This document shows positions 16,638 to 26,014 of a stretch of 64,000 nt of DNA, piece after piece. Made by a program: the position numbers and the translations under genes. The DNA comes from Escherichia hormaechei_A (lineage in GTDB: Bacteria; Pseudomonadota; Gammaproteobacteria; Enterobacterales; Enterobacteriaceae): NCBI GenBank assembly GCA_042434945.1, contig CP170191.1:2108001-2172000 (forward strand). Direction: 5' to 3'. How positions within the stretch are numbered: position 1 is the stretch's first letter; each line of letters begins with the position of its first letter. A model generated the notes under the pieces. It saw nothing but the letters and a program-made list of their open reading frames with translations, was not told the origin of the DNA and did no database searches.

Positions 16638-17045
16638 TTAAACAAGCACGGATCGGTAGTCCTGCAGGATGGTCAGGAAGTGGTCGAGCATCGGCAGAAA
16701 CGCGTCAGGGCTGGACATATGCTTCTCTTTTACCTGCGCACGAAGCTCCAGGTGGCCGTCAACCGGATACAGGCAAGGCTGGCCACTATGGAAGAAATCC
16801 TCCTGATGATTCATCATCAGCGGCAGCAGACTGGCGCTGCAGTAAGCCAGACTGGTGGGCGCATTTTCCATTACTTTCGCCCATACCCAAACTTCATCAT
16901 TTTCCTCGCGGATATGAATAGTTGGGATGTCATCTTTCATGGTCAGCGAAATTGTCGAATGGTTATTTAAATCACTGTCCAGAATATCGCTAATGCCTGC
17001 ATCGTTTAGCAATCTGGATAGTAATTCGACGATATCGTATTTCAT
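16638..17045 (-). CDS. invB: InvB/SpaK, class I effector chaperone
   Basis: This 135-residue, acidic, compact alpha/beta protein has exactly the length of Salmonella InvB/SpaK. In Salmonella it serves SipA, SopE and SopA. It lies between invA (11 bases upstream) and invC (17 bases downstream), as in SPI-1. The sipA-like protein of this locus is the first candidate client; the unrecognised proteins at 1297-2100 and 37555-38835 are others. Confidence 0.9.
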   Translation of the reverse strand: MKYDIVELLSRLLNDAGISDILDSDLNNHSTISLTMKDDIPTIHIREENDEVWVWAKVMENAPTSLAYCSASLLPLMMNHQEDFFHSGQPCLYPVDGHLELRAQVKEKHMSSPDAFLPMLDHFLTILQDYRSVLV

Positions 17046-17056
17046 TCTTACCTCTG

Positions 17057-19108
17057 TTATTTCTCTAATGTACCAATTACATCAACATCCACACCGGAAG
17101 CGACGTCTCCATAAGAAAGCACTTCCATTTCTGGATAACTGCCTTCAATTATTTTCTTCACAAAACGACGGATATCTAATGACACCATTAAAATTATGTC
17201 GCGCGCGTTTACGCCATTACTGCGAATACAGTTTTCAAGACTCTGAATAATACTTTCCGTTTCTGGCGGAGCCAGATTAATAAAGGTCCCGCCGGAAGTC
17301 TGACGAATACCGCCGCGGACCAGCCCTTCCATATCATGCGACATTACCAGCGTGCGAATCTGTCCATTAGCGGAAAAACGGTTGGAAATATAGCGCGATA
17401 AAACGCCGCGAACATGCTCAACCAGCATAATGGGGTCCTTTTCCTTGGGTGCCCATTGCACCAGCGCTTCAAGGATCAATCGCATATTGCGAATTGAAAT
17501 ACGCTCCTGCAGCAGCCGCTGGAATACTTCGGTAATGCGCTGAACGGTATTGTTGCGATAGCACTCCTTTAGAAGTTCAGGATATTTCTTTTCCAGGTCG
17601 TCCAGCAGCGTTTTGGCTTCCTGAATACCGAAGAACTCCGAAATATTGTGCACCAGCAGGGTAGATATGCAGGCATAACATTCATCCACCGCCGAGCGGG
17701 AATAGAATCCAAGTTCCAGCGCAGTCTGACTATGTGATTCAGGGATCCAGTAGGCGACGCCCTGGGCGGTTTCCACGGCCTGCACGCTGTCGTCCATAAC
17801 CTGTAGCTCTTCTCCGCGCAGCAGCACCTTGCACATTCCCGGCAGAATATCGTAGGCGGCAACTCGAATTTCGTTAATTGCCACGGTCAGCTTGCCGCGC
17901 TCGATGTGCTCGTCATAGTTCATGACCACTTCAGGCAGGCGGACACCGTACTCAATAAAGAAATTACGCTTCAGCAAAGAGCAAAGATTATGCTCTTTAA
18001 AATACTCTTCATAGCCTTTCCACACGGAAATAATCAGTGGAATGGTTTCCGGAATATATTCACCATCAATCATCACCGGCTTGCTTTTCAATACCGGCTG
18101 TTCATCCTCTTCTTCTGCCGGTGCAGCCGGTTTTTTGCCTCTTTTCTCGTCAATTTTATCCTTGATATAAATGCCTAACAAAATCGCCGCAAGCAGCAAA
18201 AATACGGGCAGCGGGAATCCCGGCAGCAGACCAAGCGCAATGGCCAGTACGGCGGTAACCAGCAGAATAAATTTATTGGAGAACATATCCTGGAGGATCC
18301 TTGCCCCCAGGTTGCTGTTTTCACTGTTATTCACGCGGGTCACGATCAGCCCGCCGCTTATCGAGATTAACAGCGCCGGGATCTGCGCCACCAGCGCATC
18401 GCCGATGGTCAACAGCGTAAAGACCGACATGGCGTGAGAGAGATCCATCCCGTGCTGCAGCACCCCGACGGAAATACCGCCGATAAGGTTCACGAAGATA
18501 ATAATGATCCCGGCAATGGCGTCACCTTTAATGAACTTCATTGCCCCGTCGAGCGCACCGTACAGCTGGCTTTCTGCCTCAAGGTCGCTCCGGCGTCGCT
18601 TCACCTCTTTCTCATCAATAACACCGGCCTTCAGATCGGCATCAATGCTCATCTGCTTGCCCGGCATCGCGTCAAGCGAGAATCGCGCCGCTACCTCGGC
18701 AATACGCTCCGACCCTTTGGTGATCACGATAAACTGCACGATCGTCACGATGAAGAAGATCACGAAGCCAACCACCAGATTATCGGCAATAACGAACTCA
18801 CCAAAGCTGGCAATAATCTCACCGGCATCGGCATCGGTCAGCACCAGACGGCTGGTACTGACCGATATGGCCAGACGGAAAATGGTCGTAATCAGCAATA
18901 TTGACGGGAATGTTGAAAACTCCAGCACCCGCGTAATATAGAACGAGCCGATGAAAATCAATAATGCCATGGTCAGGTTAAGACCGATGAGAAAGTCCAC
19001 CAGGTACGTTGGCAATGGAATAATCAACATCACAACCACCATGACCATTATCGACAGGATAATAAGCTCTGGTCGGCTGCGAAGCTGCAGAATAAACTTT
19101 TCAATCAT
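17057..19108 (-). CDS. invA: InvA, export gate protein (SctV/FlhA family)
   Basis: This 683-residue protein has seven or eight transmembrane helices in its first 320 residues, then a large cytoplasmic domain that forms the nonameric export ring. The FHIPEP-family signature is intact near residues 134-157 (RIAEVAARFSLDAMPGKQM followed by SIDAD). An acidic linker (PAAPAEEEDEQP) joins the two parts. The length is nearly that of Salmonella InvA (685). It lies 44 bases after invE and 11 before invB. Confidence 0.97.
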   Translation of the reverse strand: MIEKFILQLRSRPELIILSIMVMVVVMLIIPLPTYLVDFLIGLNLTMALLIFIGSFYITRVLEFSTFPSILLITTIFRLAISVSTSRLVLTDADAGEIIASFGEFVIADNLVVGFVIFFIVTIVQFIVITKGSERIAEVAARFSLDAMPGKQMSIDADLKAGVIDEKEVKRRRSDLEAESQLYGALDGAMKFIKGDAIAGIIIIFVNLIGGISVGVLQHGMDLSHAMSVFTLLTIGDALVAQIPALLISISGGLIVTRVNNSENSNLGARILQDMFSNKFILLVTAVLAIALGLLPGFPLPVFLLLAAILLGIYIKDKIDEKRGKKPAAPAEEEDEQPVLKSKPVMIDGEYIPETIPLIISVWKGYEEYFKEHNLCSLLKRNFFIEYGVRLPEVVMNYDEHIERGKLTVAINEIRVAAYDILPGMCKVLLRGEELQVMDDSVQAVETAQGVAYWIPESHSQTALELGFYSRSAVDECYACISTLLVHNISEFFGIQEAKTLLDDLEKKYPELLKECYRNNTVQRITEVFQRLLQERISIRNMRLILEALVQWAPKEKDPIMLVEHVRGVLSRYISNRFSANGQIRTLVMSHDMEGLVRGGIRQTSGGTFINLAPPETESIIQSLENCIRSNGVNARDIILMVSLDIRRFVKKIIEGSYPEMEVLSYGDVASGVDVDVIGTLEK

Positions 19109-19152
19109 TTTATTTACGCATTAAGTTGGAGGCGATGGATAAACATCGGCAA

Positions 19153-20271
19153 TTATTTATAGTGTTCGTTCCAAATACCCGTATTTTTCTCTTTTTCAGC
19201 CATTTTGCGTAATATCATGGACAAATGGTCCATTACAATTTCGCGATACATTAAGTCTGCAAAGAGAAATTCAGGCGTCAGGTTAAAAATATTGCGTAAT
19301 GCCTGCATCACCGTCGCCCGCTGTTTGAGCAACAGCATGGACATAAACTCTTTACTGAATCGCTTAAGTACACTCTTAAATTCATCCGTATCTACCAGGC
19401 CCGTAATATACAGCGCGACAATTTCGGCCTCTCCGGCCAGGATATGCTGATTTCGCATTTGCTCGCGAAACGCAAACTTCGCAAAGTTTTCATTCAGTAG
19501 CTTATCGAGCGTGTTTAATACGCGCGCGTCTGATAGCTTAGCGCTCAGCGGGCCGAACTCCGAAGAGTGCACCCCCGGCTCATTCGCCTTCATATCCGCG
19601 ACCAGCGCCGCCAGGGTAAAGGCGAGCAGCCGGGTGCGGTTTTCATAGCCATATACATCAACCCAGTCTTTGTAGATAAAGCCCGCCGGCATATCCAGCT
19701 CCAGAAAGTTGAGGTAGCTGTTGCGCAGATCTTTAGCCGACAGCGGCCTGCCTTCGCTTTCCTGACTAAAACGCCTGGCCAGACGGCCAACGTTTATCCC
19801 GGACTGCATCTTTTTGCTGTCGCCGAACTTCTCCAGATCGGCAATCGCCTCTTTGATTTTCTTTTTCTGAAGCTCTGACAGCTGACGGCTCAGCAGCATT
19901 TCCCGCAGTGCCAGCATCAAATCACTGTCGTTAGGGAAAAGCTGGCGGGCAAAATTAATCAGCGTATTGACGTCGCGCAGTTTTGCCACCTGACGAATGA
20001 GCGTATCCAGCTTCTCATCAGCCTGGTCCTCAAGCATGGCGGAGACAAAATCATTATCCGTGCTGTCGTTTTTTCGCCCCATCTTGCTAAAACGTCCAAA
20101 CGCGCTGAGGATGTCCGCCATCTCCTCAGCGGCATTGCTCAGCTCCTGCTGCAGGTTCAGAGGCTGTACTTCCTCTCCCCCATCCGCCATCAGCGTCCCA
20201 GAGTGACCCTGCGGCATCGGGGTATCGATGCGTTTAAAATCTATGCCGGGGACAGAACGAATATTAATCAC
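19153..20271 (-). CDS. invE: InvE, T3SS gatekeeper (SctW)
   Basis: This 372-residue protein belongs to the InvE/MxiC/HrpJ gatekeepers, which bind translocator-chaperone complexes and hold back effectors until host contact. A polar N-terminus is followed by an all-helical body with family-like segments such as LSAFGRFSKM and LSELQKKKIKEAIADLEKF. The length equals Salmonella InvE (372). It begins with GTG, with AAGGG 11 bases upstream, and sits 11 bases after invG. Confidence 0.92.
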   Translation of the reverse strand: MINIRSVPGIDFKRIDTPMPQGHSGTLMADGGEEVQPLNLQQELSNAAEEMADILSAFGRFSKMGRKNDSTDNDFVSAMLEDQADEKLDTLIRQVAKLRDVNTLINFARQLFPNDSDLMLALREMLLSRQLSELQKKKIKEAIADLEKFGDSKKMQSGINVGRLARRFSQESEGRPLSAKDLRNSYLNFLELDMPAGFIYKDWVDVYGYENRTRLLAFTLAALVADMKANEPGVHSSEFGPLSAKLSDARVLNTLDKLLNENFAKFAFREQMRNQHILAGEAEIVALYITGLVDTDEFKSVLKRFSKEFMSMLLLKQRATVMQALRNIFNLTPEFLFADLMYREIVMDHLSMILRKMAEKEKNTGIWNEHYK

Positions 20272-20282
20272 GAGAGCAGCCC

Positions 20283-22046
20283 TTAATTATCTTTCATCGT
20301 TTCGCGCAACATGGAGACCGTCGATTTCAGGGTCACTTCGTTGCCCGTCCAGGTACGTCCCAGAACCGGGTTATTTTCCGTGCGTCCCTGCCAGGTTTCG
20401 CCGCTGGTCAGGAGGCCCGGCTGGATCAGGAACAGGCGCACCATCTTTTTGTGGCTGGTATAGCTGTAGTCAAAAAGCTTGCCCACAAACGGGATATCGC
20501 GCAGCAGCGGGATCCCGAGGCTATGATGCTCATCCTGATCGCGGCTATAGCCGCCGACCAGCAGGCTATAGCCGACCGGAACGCGCGCCTCGGTACTGAT
20601 CTGGGTATTGTTCACCATCGGCAGGCTGTCGATGTTTTCCGTGGAGCCATCGGCGTTCAGCGGCAGTCCGCCGTCCTGAATATTGAGGATCATCTCAATT
20701 TCCTGCTGACGTTGAGCCAGACGCGGCAGCACGCTTATCATCGTGCCGTAGGTGATCTTCTCCAGCGACGAAGTGCGTTCGCCAATCAGCTTCGCGTAAA
20801 AGCTGCTGTTGTTATCAAATAGTGCCGGAACGTTTTCCTGGGTGAGGATCTCTGGGCGAGACACCACCTGCGCGCTTCCTTTCTTCGCCAGCGCAGAGAC
20901 GTCCGCCAGGAAATGAAGGCTATTTTCCGGCGTCAGGGAGCTGGTATTGAACGTCACCCCGGTATTGCCCAGCTTCGCCGCGCCCTGCCAGCGAATGCCC
21001 AGCTCGTTGATATCGTCTTTTGAGATATCAATAATCCACAGAGAGAGCTGGATCTGTTGTTTAGGAATGTCGATAGCGTTCACCAAATCCTCAACGAAGC
21101 TCACCTGGCGCTCGGAGCCCTGAATCAGCAGGCTATTCGTGTCGGAATACCCCACGATATTGATCGTCTGCTGGCTGGGGATATCCCTGTCAACCGCCCC
21201 GCTCCTTGCCGCAGGTGCCGCGTTAAATGACGGCAGCGGCGGAAAGTTGCCTTTTTGCGTCGCAGACGCGGCTTCCAGCGCGCTACGCGTATCGTTATCA
21301 ACGGTAATATTCGCGCCCGTCGGCGCTGAACGCCCGCCCTCGCGGCTGCTGGTATTGTTTAACAGCTGATTCAGCACCGTCGCTACGCCGGGCACGGTAA
21401 TAGGAACATCCCGCTGGGTATAGTTACGGTCGTTCACGAAGGTATTTTTCAGTTTGATCACGCGGATTGTGGTCTCTCCGGTTCCCGGCCTCGCATAGGT
21501 GGCATCAATGTATTTTGCCGCGGCGGAGACAAGCTCGACGTAAACTGGCGGGCCCGAAACATAAAACGAGCCCGAGCGTCCGTCTGAACGCAGCGGGAAT
21601 CGCGGATCGTACAGGCCCGACGACTGCAGGTAGGCGACCAGCCTGTCATAAGGTGCATAGGCCAGGCGCACGACGCTGCTTTGTATTTCGCTGGTGTCGT
21701 AAATGTAGACCGAGCTGCCGTCGTCATACCAGATAAGACCGGTACGGGCGGCAACGGTATCAAGCACCGATTTAGGGTCATTGAGGTCAAAATTGCCGGA
21801 TACCCGTTTTTTCGCCGCCTCGACGCTAACGATAAAAGGCTTATGGAGCGCGCCACCAACGACAAAAAAGAGCTGCTGAACGCTGTTGTTGCTCGCCACA
21901 TAGGTATTTTCCGCCGTCGACTGAATGGACGTCGCGGGCGCTGGGGTAGTATTCAGCATATTTGCGCCTGCTGGCGCACAGGATATTACCGTCAGCAGGA
22001 GATAGGGCACTCTGCTATTCAGCGTTTTGCGAACAAACTTATTCAT
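20283..22046 (-). CDS. invG: InvG, outer-membrane secretin (SctC)
   Basis: About 587 residues from the chosen start MNKFVRKTLNS, which gives a proper signal peptide cut after about residue 29 (PAGA-N). N-terminal ring domains (about 45-310) include the GTGETTIRVIKLKNTFVNDR region; the secretin barrel follows (TQENVPALFDNNSSFYAKL, then VPVGYSLLVGGYSRDQDEH and IPLLRDIPFVGKLFDY). These are core secretin motifs. It would form the 15- or 16-fold outer ring of the needle complex. It overlaps invF by eight bases. The pilotin InvH, which normally precedes invF, was not found. Confidence 0.96.
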   Translation of the reverse strand: MNKFVRKTLNSRVPYLLLTVISCAPAGANMLNTTPAPATSIQSTAENTYVASNNSVQQLFFVVGGALHKPFIVSVEAAKKRVSGNFDLNDPKSVLDTVAARTGLIWYDDGSSVYIYDTSEIQSSVVRLAYAPYDRLVAYLQSSGLYDPRFPLRSDGRSGSFYVSGPPVYVELVSAAAKYIDATYARPGTGETTIRVIKLKNTFVNDRNYTQRDVPITVPGVATVLNQLLNNTSSREGGRSAPTGANITVDNDTRSALEAASATQKGNFPPLPSFNAAPAARSGAVDRDIPSQQTINIVGYSDTNSLLIQGSERQVSFVEDLVNAIDIPKQQIQLSLWIIDISKDDINELGIRWQGAAKLGNTGVTFNTSSLTPENSLHFLADVSALAKKGSAQVVSRPEILTQENVPALFDNNSSFYAKLIGERTSSLEKITYGTMISVLPRLAQRQQEIEMILNIQDGGLPLNADGSTENIDSLPMVNNTQISTEARVPVGYSLLVGGYSRDQDEHHSLGIPLLRDIPFVGKLFDYSYTSHKKMVRLFLIQPGLLTSGETWQGRTENNPVLGRTWTGNEVTLKSTVSMLRETMKDN

Positions 22047-22899
22047 GAAGCAAACCTTCCAATTTTTTAAACTCCCTGGGGGTGATGCCAAATAGCGACT
22101 TTATTTCGCTGGAAAAATGCGAAGACGATGCGTAGCCATTGTCACCCGCAATGGTGGCAATGGACTGGTCATTCTCAATCAGCTGCAATGCGCTATTCGC
22201 CGCACGCCATAAGCGCAGCTGTTTTTTGGGGCCTCGTGTAAAGGCGTGGTGGCAAAGCTTTCTGAAATAGGACTCTGAAACGCCATAAATTCGACTGGCA
22301 TTATAAATTTTGTGCGTTTCGCTCTCTTTATCTTCATTCATGACCTGCGACAGCAAAAAATGCGCAATCCAGTAACTCTCCACGTTACGCACAAAGGCAA
22401 AAAGGCTTGCCAGGCGTCGGTCTTGCGGCGCTAATAACGATGAAATAAGCAACGCCATCAGCGATTTATTTTCATGTTCAACCCTTAATACCAGATGAGA
22501 TGCGGTAAGTAGCATAACGTTTTCCTGCCCCTCGATTCCCTCACCGCTGGCTTCCGGGCATTTCGTCTGATAGTCGAGAAAAGAAAATAACGTCGTCACC
22601 TGAGACATAGACTTAACCTCAACAATCCATTCCCCAGAAAAACATAAGTGTATTTCACTCAGGGTGGCGATCATTACAGCATGACGGATAGTATCGAATG
22701 CCACTGCGCTCTCTTCCTCCGTTTGGTCGATGCCCAGTGACATAATAGAATGCTGATTAACCGGCCGCGCATATAAAATCGCTGAGTGACACTTTATATC
22801 GTTACAATCCATTTTATGCGTTTTCCCTCTGAGAATATCATCAGACAGGAGCTGCTGAGATTTCTGCTCCAGATGGCGTTGTTTATGATTATTCATCAT
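22039..22899 (-). CDS. invF: InvF-like AraC-family transcriptional activator
   Basis: This 286-residue protein has a C-terminal AraC-type double helix-turn-helix at about 195-282 (YGVSESYFRKLCHHAF, then DNGYASSSHFSSEIKSLFGITPREFKKL). With SicA it should activate effector and translocator genes, as InvF does in Salmonella and YsaE in Yersinia. The N-terminal 190 residues form a longer sensor-like domain than in the shorter Salmonella form. It is the first gene of the minus-strand operon and faces the divergent prgH operon across about 440 bases. Confidence 0.9.
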   Translation of the reverse strand: MMNNHKQRHLEQKSQQLLSDDILRGKTHKMDCNDIKCHSAILYARPVNQHSIMSLGIDQTEEESAVAFDTIRHAVMIATLSEIHLCFSGEWIVEVKSMSQVTTLFSFLDYQTKCPEASGEGIEGQENVMLLTASHLVLRVEHENKSLMALLISSLLAPQDRRLASLFAFVRNVESYWIAHFLLSQVMNEDKESETHKIYNASRIYGVSESYFRKLCHHAFTRGPKKQLRLWRAANSALQLIENDQSIATIAGDNGYASSSHFSSEIKSLFGITPREFKKLEGLLHE

Positions 22900-23336
22900 C
22901 GTTGCACCCTACATGAGTAAGTATGTCTATCAATTCTAATGAATCAGATAAAAACAGTTGAACGAGCATGGGTTTTAAGAATTTCCGTAAACTTATCAGA
23001 AAATTCCGCACGGTCAATGGCGTAAAATAAGATTAAATTTTTAATAAATTTTATTATAAAAACTTCAAAAAAAGATCAACACTAATTGTTGCGGATTATT
23101 CCTGGCTTCCGTATATTCATTTTCCCGAAAGCATCTGTTGTTATGCAATGCAGTCGGGATGCAAGTATGGATTCAAGCATTATTTATATTTTTATTTATC
23201 CAATAGGCTATTGACAGCAACTGGTCATTATATTGAAACCGGTAGCAAAACAATTTAACGGTAGCAGATTAAATATACAATCGTAAGGATGCCAGCATCT
23301 GTTTGATTGTTTTTTTATATTGAATGGCTCTTTTCT
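22900..23336. promoter_or_regulatory. Divergent invF/prgH promoter region with direct repeats
   Basis: These 437 bases contain no gene and are markedly AT-rich, as is usual for H-NS-silenced T3SS promoters. A direct repeat of CGGTAGCA starts at 23240 and 23259, spaced 19 bases, just upstream of prgH. A ten-base direct repeat AGCATCTGTT occurs at about 23130 and 23294. A TTGACA is at 23211-23216 but has no well-placed -10. The repeats may be activator sites; this is inferred. Confidence 0.5.
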
Positions 23337-24614
23337 ATGAACAGCGACATGAATGAAATAACTGAAGCGATGCCTGTTGTGCCAGAGACAAAGAAAAGCT
23401 ACACATTAAAGGTGATGTTTGGCCCTATGTTTGGCTGTGAACTTAATCTGCCAGCAGATGACTATTTTATCATTATTAATCAGAGCATTGCTATCGATGA
23501 TGCTGGCAGCGCAGCGATATCAAGCGGCGAGCATGCCGCAGCGTATACCCATAATACGCTCTATATACCTTGCGATCGCCCGTCGCCGAATCTCATTTTA
23601 CGCCTCTCGGCCCCAGCAGAAGACGGAGAAGGCCCGGGCAGCTTTCGGGTAGAGGTTCAGGATGAGAATAACAGTTTCCCGACCATCGTTAATGAAAACG
23701 AAATATTTACCCGTGAACATATTCGTTTCGCCCTAAAGCGCACAGAAGATGAGTGGCCGGAAAGTATCCGTAATTTTGCGCTCCCCCCCAATGTTGATGC
23801 AGAATTCAACGGTCAGGAGACCATTGCTGAGTTTAATGCTAAAAAGCACCATACGCTGATCGTTGGTGCTGCCATTCTGATGATTTTAATCATTACTGCC
23901 GCCGTTATCTGGTATAAAAAACTGGAGAACGATCGTCAGGTATTAAATCTGAATGCGGCGCTCGCCGGCGCGCCCGCGGCTATCGATATTTATCGAGGCC
24001 GTGAGAATAGTACAATATATGTGCTGGCAAGCAGATATCAGGCCCTGGAGTGGGTGAAAGAAGCCTTATTCAAGCTAGGTGAAAATAATAACGTCGTTCC
24101 TGTATGGTTAGTTCAGCACCAGAAAGCCACAACCGAAGTGCTGATCAAGTCAGGCTATCCGGTAGTGCAGATCGATTACACCAAGCCTCAGCATCCTGTG
24201 ATTATCCTCTGGCAGGATCTTTCTCCCATTCAGCAGGAGCAGTTAACGTCATTGGCACTGCAGAAAATTCCGTTTGCGCTTGATATCCAGGTATTTATAA
24301 AAAGCAAACAGCAGCTCCTGCAGGATGCACGCCAGGGCTTAGACCGCATGCACATTAATTATCGCCAAATAAACTCGTCCAGCGGGTACGCCTTAGTGAT
24401 TCGCGATGCGCTTAGCGATAATGCTCTTTCGGCGTTGCAGCGATTTATAAATGATTTCAATCGTCAATGGGGAACACACATCATTAATTTTTCGATAAAC
24501 CTCAATGAGAACTGGTTAGAGAATAAATCTTACCTTGACTCATCGAATGGTTATTTGTTTTTAAACCCTCGTCACTGGTACTTTCCATTAAAGCAAGGAG
24601 ATATGAATGGCTGA
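23337..24614 (+). CDS. prgH: PrgH, inner-membrane ring protein (SctD)
   Basis: About 425 residues. A cytoplasmic FHA-like N-terminal domain (about 20-165) is followed by one transmembrane helix near residues 172-192 (IVGAAILMILIITAAVIWY) and a periplasmic part of ring-building motifs ending in NPRHWYFPLKQGDMNG. It forms the larger inner-membrane ring with PrgK. I chose the ATG at 23337 (MNSDMNEI); no strong ribosome binding site is visible, and the ATG at 23349 is an alternative. The end overlaps prgI by eight bases. Confidence 0.93.
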   Translation: MNSDMNEITEAMPVVPETKKSYTLKVMFGPMFGCELNLPADDYFIIINQSIAIDDAGSAAISSGEHAAAYTHNTLYIPCDRPSPNLILRLSAPAEDGEGPGSFRVEVQDENNSFPTIVNENEIFTREHIRFALKRTEDEWPESIRNFALPPNVDAEFNGQETIAEFNAKKHHTLIVGAAILMILIITAAVIWYKKLENDRQVLNLNAALAGAPAAIDIYRGRENSTIYVLASRYQALEWVKEALFKLGENNNVVPVWLVQHQKATTEVLIKSGYPVVQIDYTKPQHPVIILWQDLSPIQQEQLTSLALQKIPFALDIQVFIKSKQQLLQDARQGLDRMHINYRQINSSSGYALVIRDALSDNALSALQRFINDFNRQWGTHIINFSINLNENWLENKSYLDSSNGYLFLNPRHWYFPLKQGDMNG

Positions 24615-24873
24615 TACAAATCCTAGCCCGACCCCCACGAGCAACGGTTATTTTCTTGATGACGTCTCGGTCGCATTCGAGAACGGTGCGGCAGACATGA
24701 TGAAGCAGCTTCAGGATGCCCAAACGGCTCTTGAAGCCGACCCATCCGATCCCGCCGTGCTGGCTAACTATCAGGCAAAGCTGCAGGAATATACACTGTT
24801 CCGTAACGCCCAAACCAGTACGGTTAAAGCCTATAAGGATATTGGCGCAGCCATTATTCAAAACTTCCGTTAA
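24607..24873 (+). CDS. prgI: PrgI, needle subunit (SctF)
   Basis: This 88-residue protein has the needle-subunit pattern: a flexible Pro-rich start, helix-turn-helix around the ADPSDPAVLANYQAKLQEYTL loop, and the typical ending VKAYKDIGAAIIQNFR. It polymerises into the extracellular needle. AAGGAG lies before its ATG inside the end of prgH, so the two genes are coupled. Confidence 0.97.
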   Translation: MADTNPSPTPTSNGYFLDDVSVAFENGAADMMKQLQDAQTALEADPSDPAVLANYQAKLQEYTLFRNAQTSTVKAYKDIGAAIIQNFR

Positions 24874-24923
24874 TTATAAGTGGTACGAATATTTTCGTAC
24901 CCTTTCCTTTTATTGGAGATTTT

Positions 24924-25247
24924 ATGAGTCAGCCAATCGAAGCATTATCAGCATTAACTCGCCTGAGCCCACACGGTATCAATCCGGAGGACAATACCTC
25001 AGTCACGGTACATGACCAGTATTTTAACAATCTGGTTGCCAGTACGTTTAATAAGATCAGCGACACCGACATGCAGTTCAAGAATGTGATTAATACGCTC
25101 AGCCAGTCGCCCCAGTTCACCAGCGACCCGCAAAAATTATTGATGCTGCAGAGCTATATTGGCGAGTACAGCAACTATGTCTCTCTGGTGAGTACGCTGG
25201 CTCGTAAGGGGGTTAGCACAATTGAAACCCTGGGAAAATCGCAATAA
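24924..25247 (+). CDS. prgJ: PrgJ, inner rod protein (SctI)
   Basis: This 107-residue small helical protein matches PrgJ/MxiI in length (101 in Salmonella) and character, with the C-terminal helix SYIGEYSNYVSLVSTLARKGVSTIETLGKSQ typical of the rod family. It connects the export gate to the needle. It follows prgI by 50 bases with TTGGAG nine bases before its ATG, and its stop codon overlaps the prgK start (TAATG). Confidence 0.94.
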   Translation: MSQPIEALSALTRLSPHGINPEDNTSVTVHDQYFNNLVASTFNKISDTDMQFKNVINTLSQSPQFTSDPQKLLMLQSYIGEYSNYVSLVSTLARKGVSTIETLGKSQ

Positions 25248-26014
25248 TGAGCACTACATTTTTACGCACCCTGGCGGTTGTCTTTTTTGCTTTTATGTTG
25301 AGCGCCTGTAATGACGAAAAGCTGCTATTCAATCTGACCCAGGAACAGGCCAATCAGGTGCTTGCCGTCCTGCAACAGCACAATATCTCTGCCAGTAAGG
25401 AAGGCACGATCAAGGCGGGCTATACCGTTGCGGTAAACAAGTCCGAAAGTACCGCCGCGCTGTCAATCATCAACCAGTACCAGCTACCGTGGTCCGCTGA
25501 TGTGCAGATAGCCCAGGCCTTTCCCGAAGGCGCGCTGGTCTCCTCCCCTAATGCCGAGCAGGCGCGCGTTCTCTCTCTCCAGGAGCAGAGGCTTGAGCAA
25601 TCTTTGCGCATGATAGCGCAGGTCGTTAACGCGCGCGTTCACGTGAGCTATCCGGCGTTCAACAATGACAGCAGCAGAACGCCAACAGGCCACGTCGGGG
25701 TGATAATCACCTATAAAGGTGAAATTGACGAGAACCTTTTCATCTCGCAGATTAAATCGCTAATTAAAAACAGTTTTGATGACGTGCGTTATGAAAATAT
25801 CTCGGTTGTGCTGTTCCCGGCACCGCTGATCCAGTACGTCACGCCAACCAAAGTCCCTGACGCTCTGCCAGCCACCTGGATACTCATTCTCGTTGCGCTA
25901 GCGCTGTGCGGAGCGGTCACTTCTGGCTACATGCTTTACCGCGTCAGCCGCCGTCCTCCGGTTGAAAAAGAGCATAGCGCAGAGCCGCTCGCACCGGAGA
26001 ACGCAGAACCATGA
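25247..26014 (+). CDS. prgK: PrgK, inner-membrane ring lipoprotein (SctJ/FliF family)
   Basis: This 255-residue protein has a lipoprotein signal peptide with lipobox LSAC (Cys at about residue 21), two ring-building domains with the conserved QEQRLEQSLRMIAQVVNARVHVSYP block, and a C-terminal transmembrane helix near 210-230 (TWILILVALALCGAVTSGYM). It forms the inner-membrane ring with PrgH. Length and order match Salmonella PrgK (252). Confidence 0.96.
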   Translation: MSTTFLRTLAVVFFAFMLSACNDEKLLFNLTQEQANQVLAVLQQHNISASKEGTIKAGYTVAVNKSESTAALSIINQYQLPWSADVQIAQAFPEGALVSSPNAEQARVLSLQEQRLEQSLRMIAQVVNARVHVSYPAFNNDSSRTPTGHVGVIITYKGEIDENLFISQIKSLIKNSFDDVRYENISVVLFPAPLIQYVTPTKVPDALPATWILILVALALCGAVTSGYMLYRVSRRPPVEKEHSAEPLAPENAEP

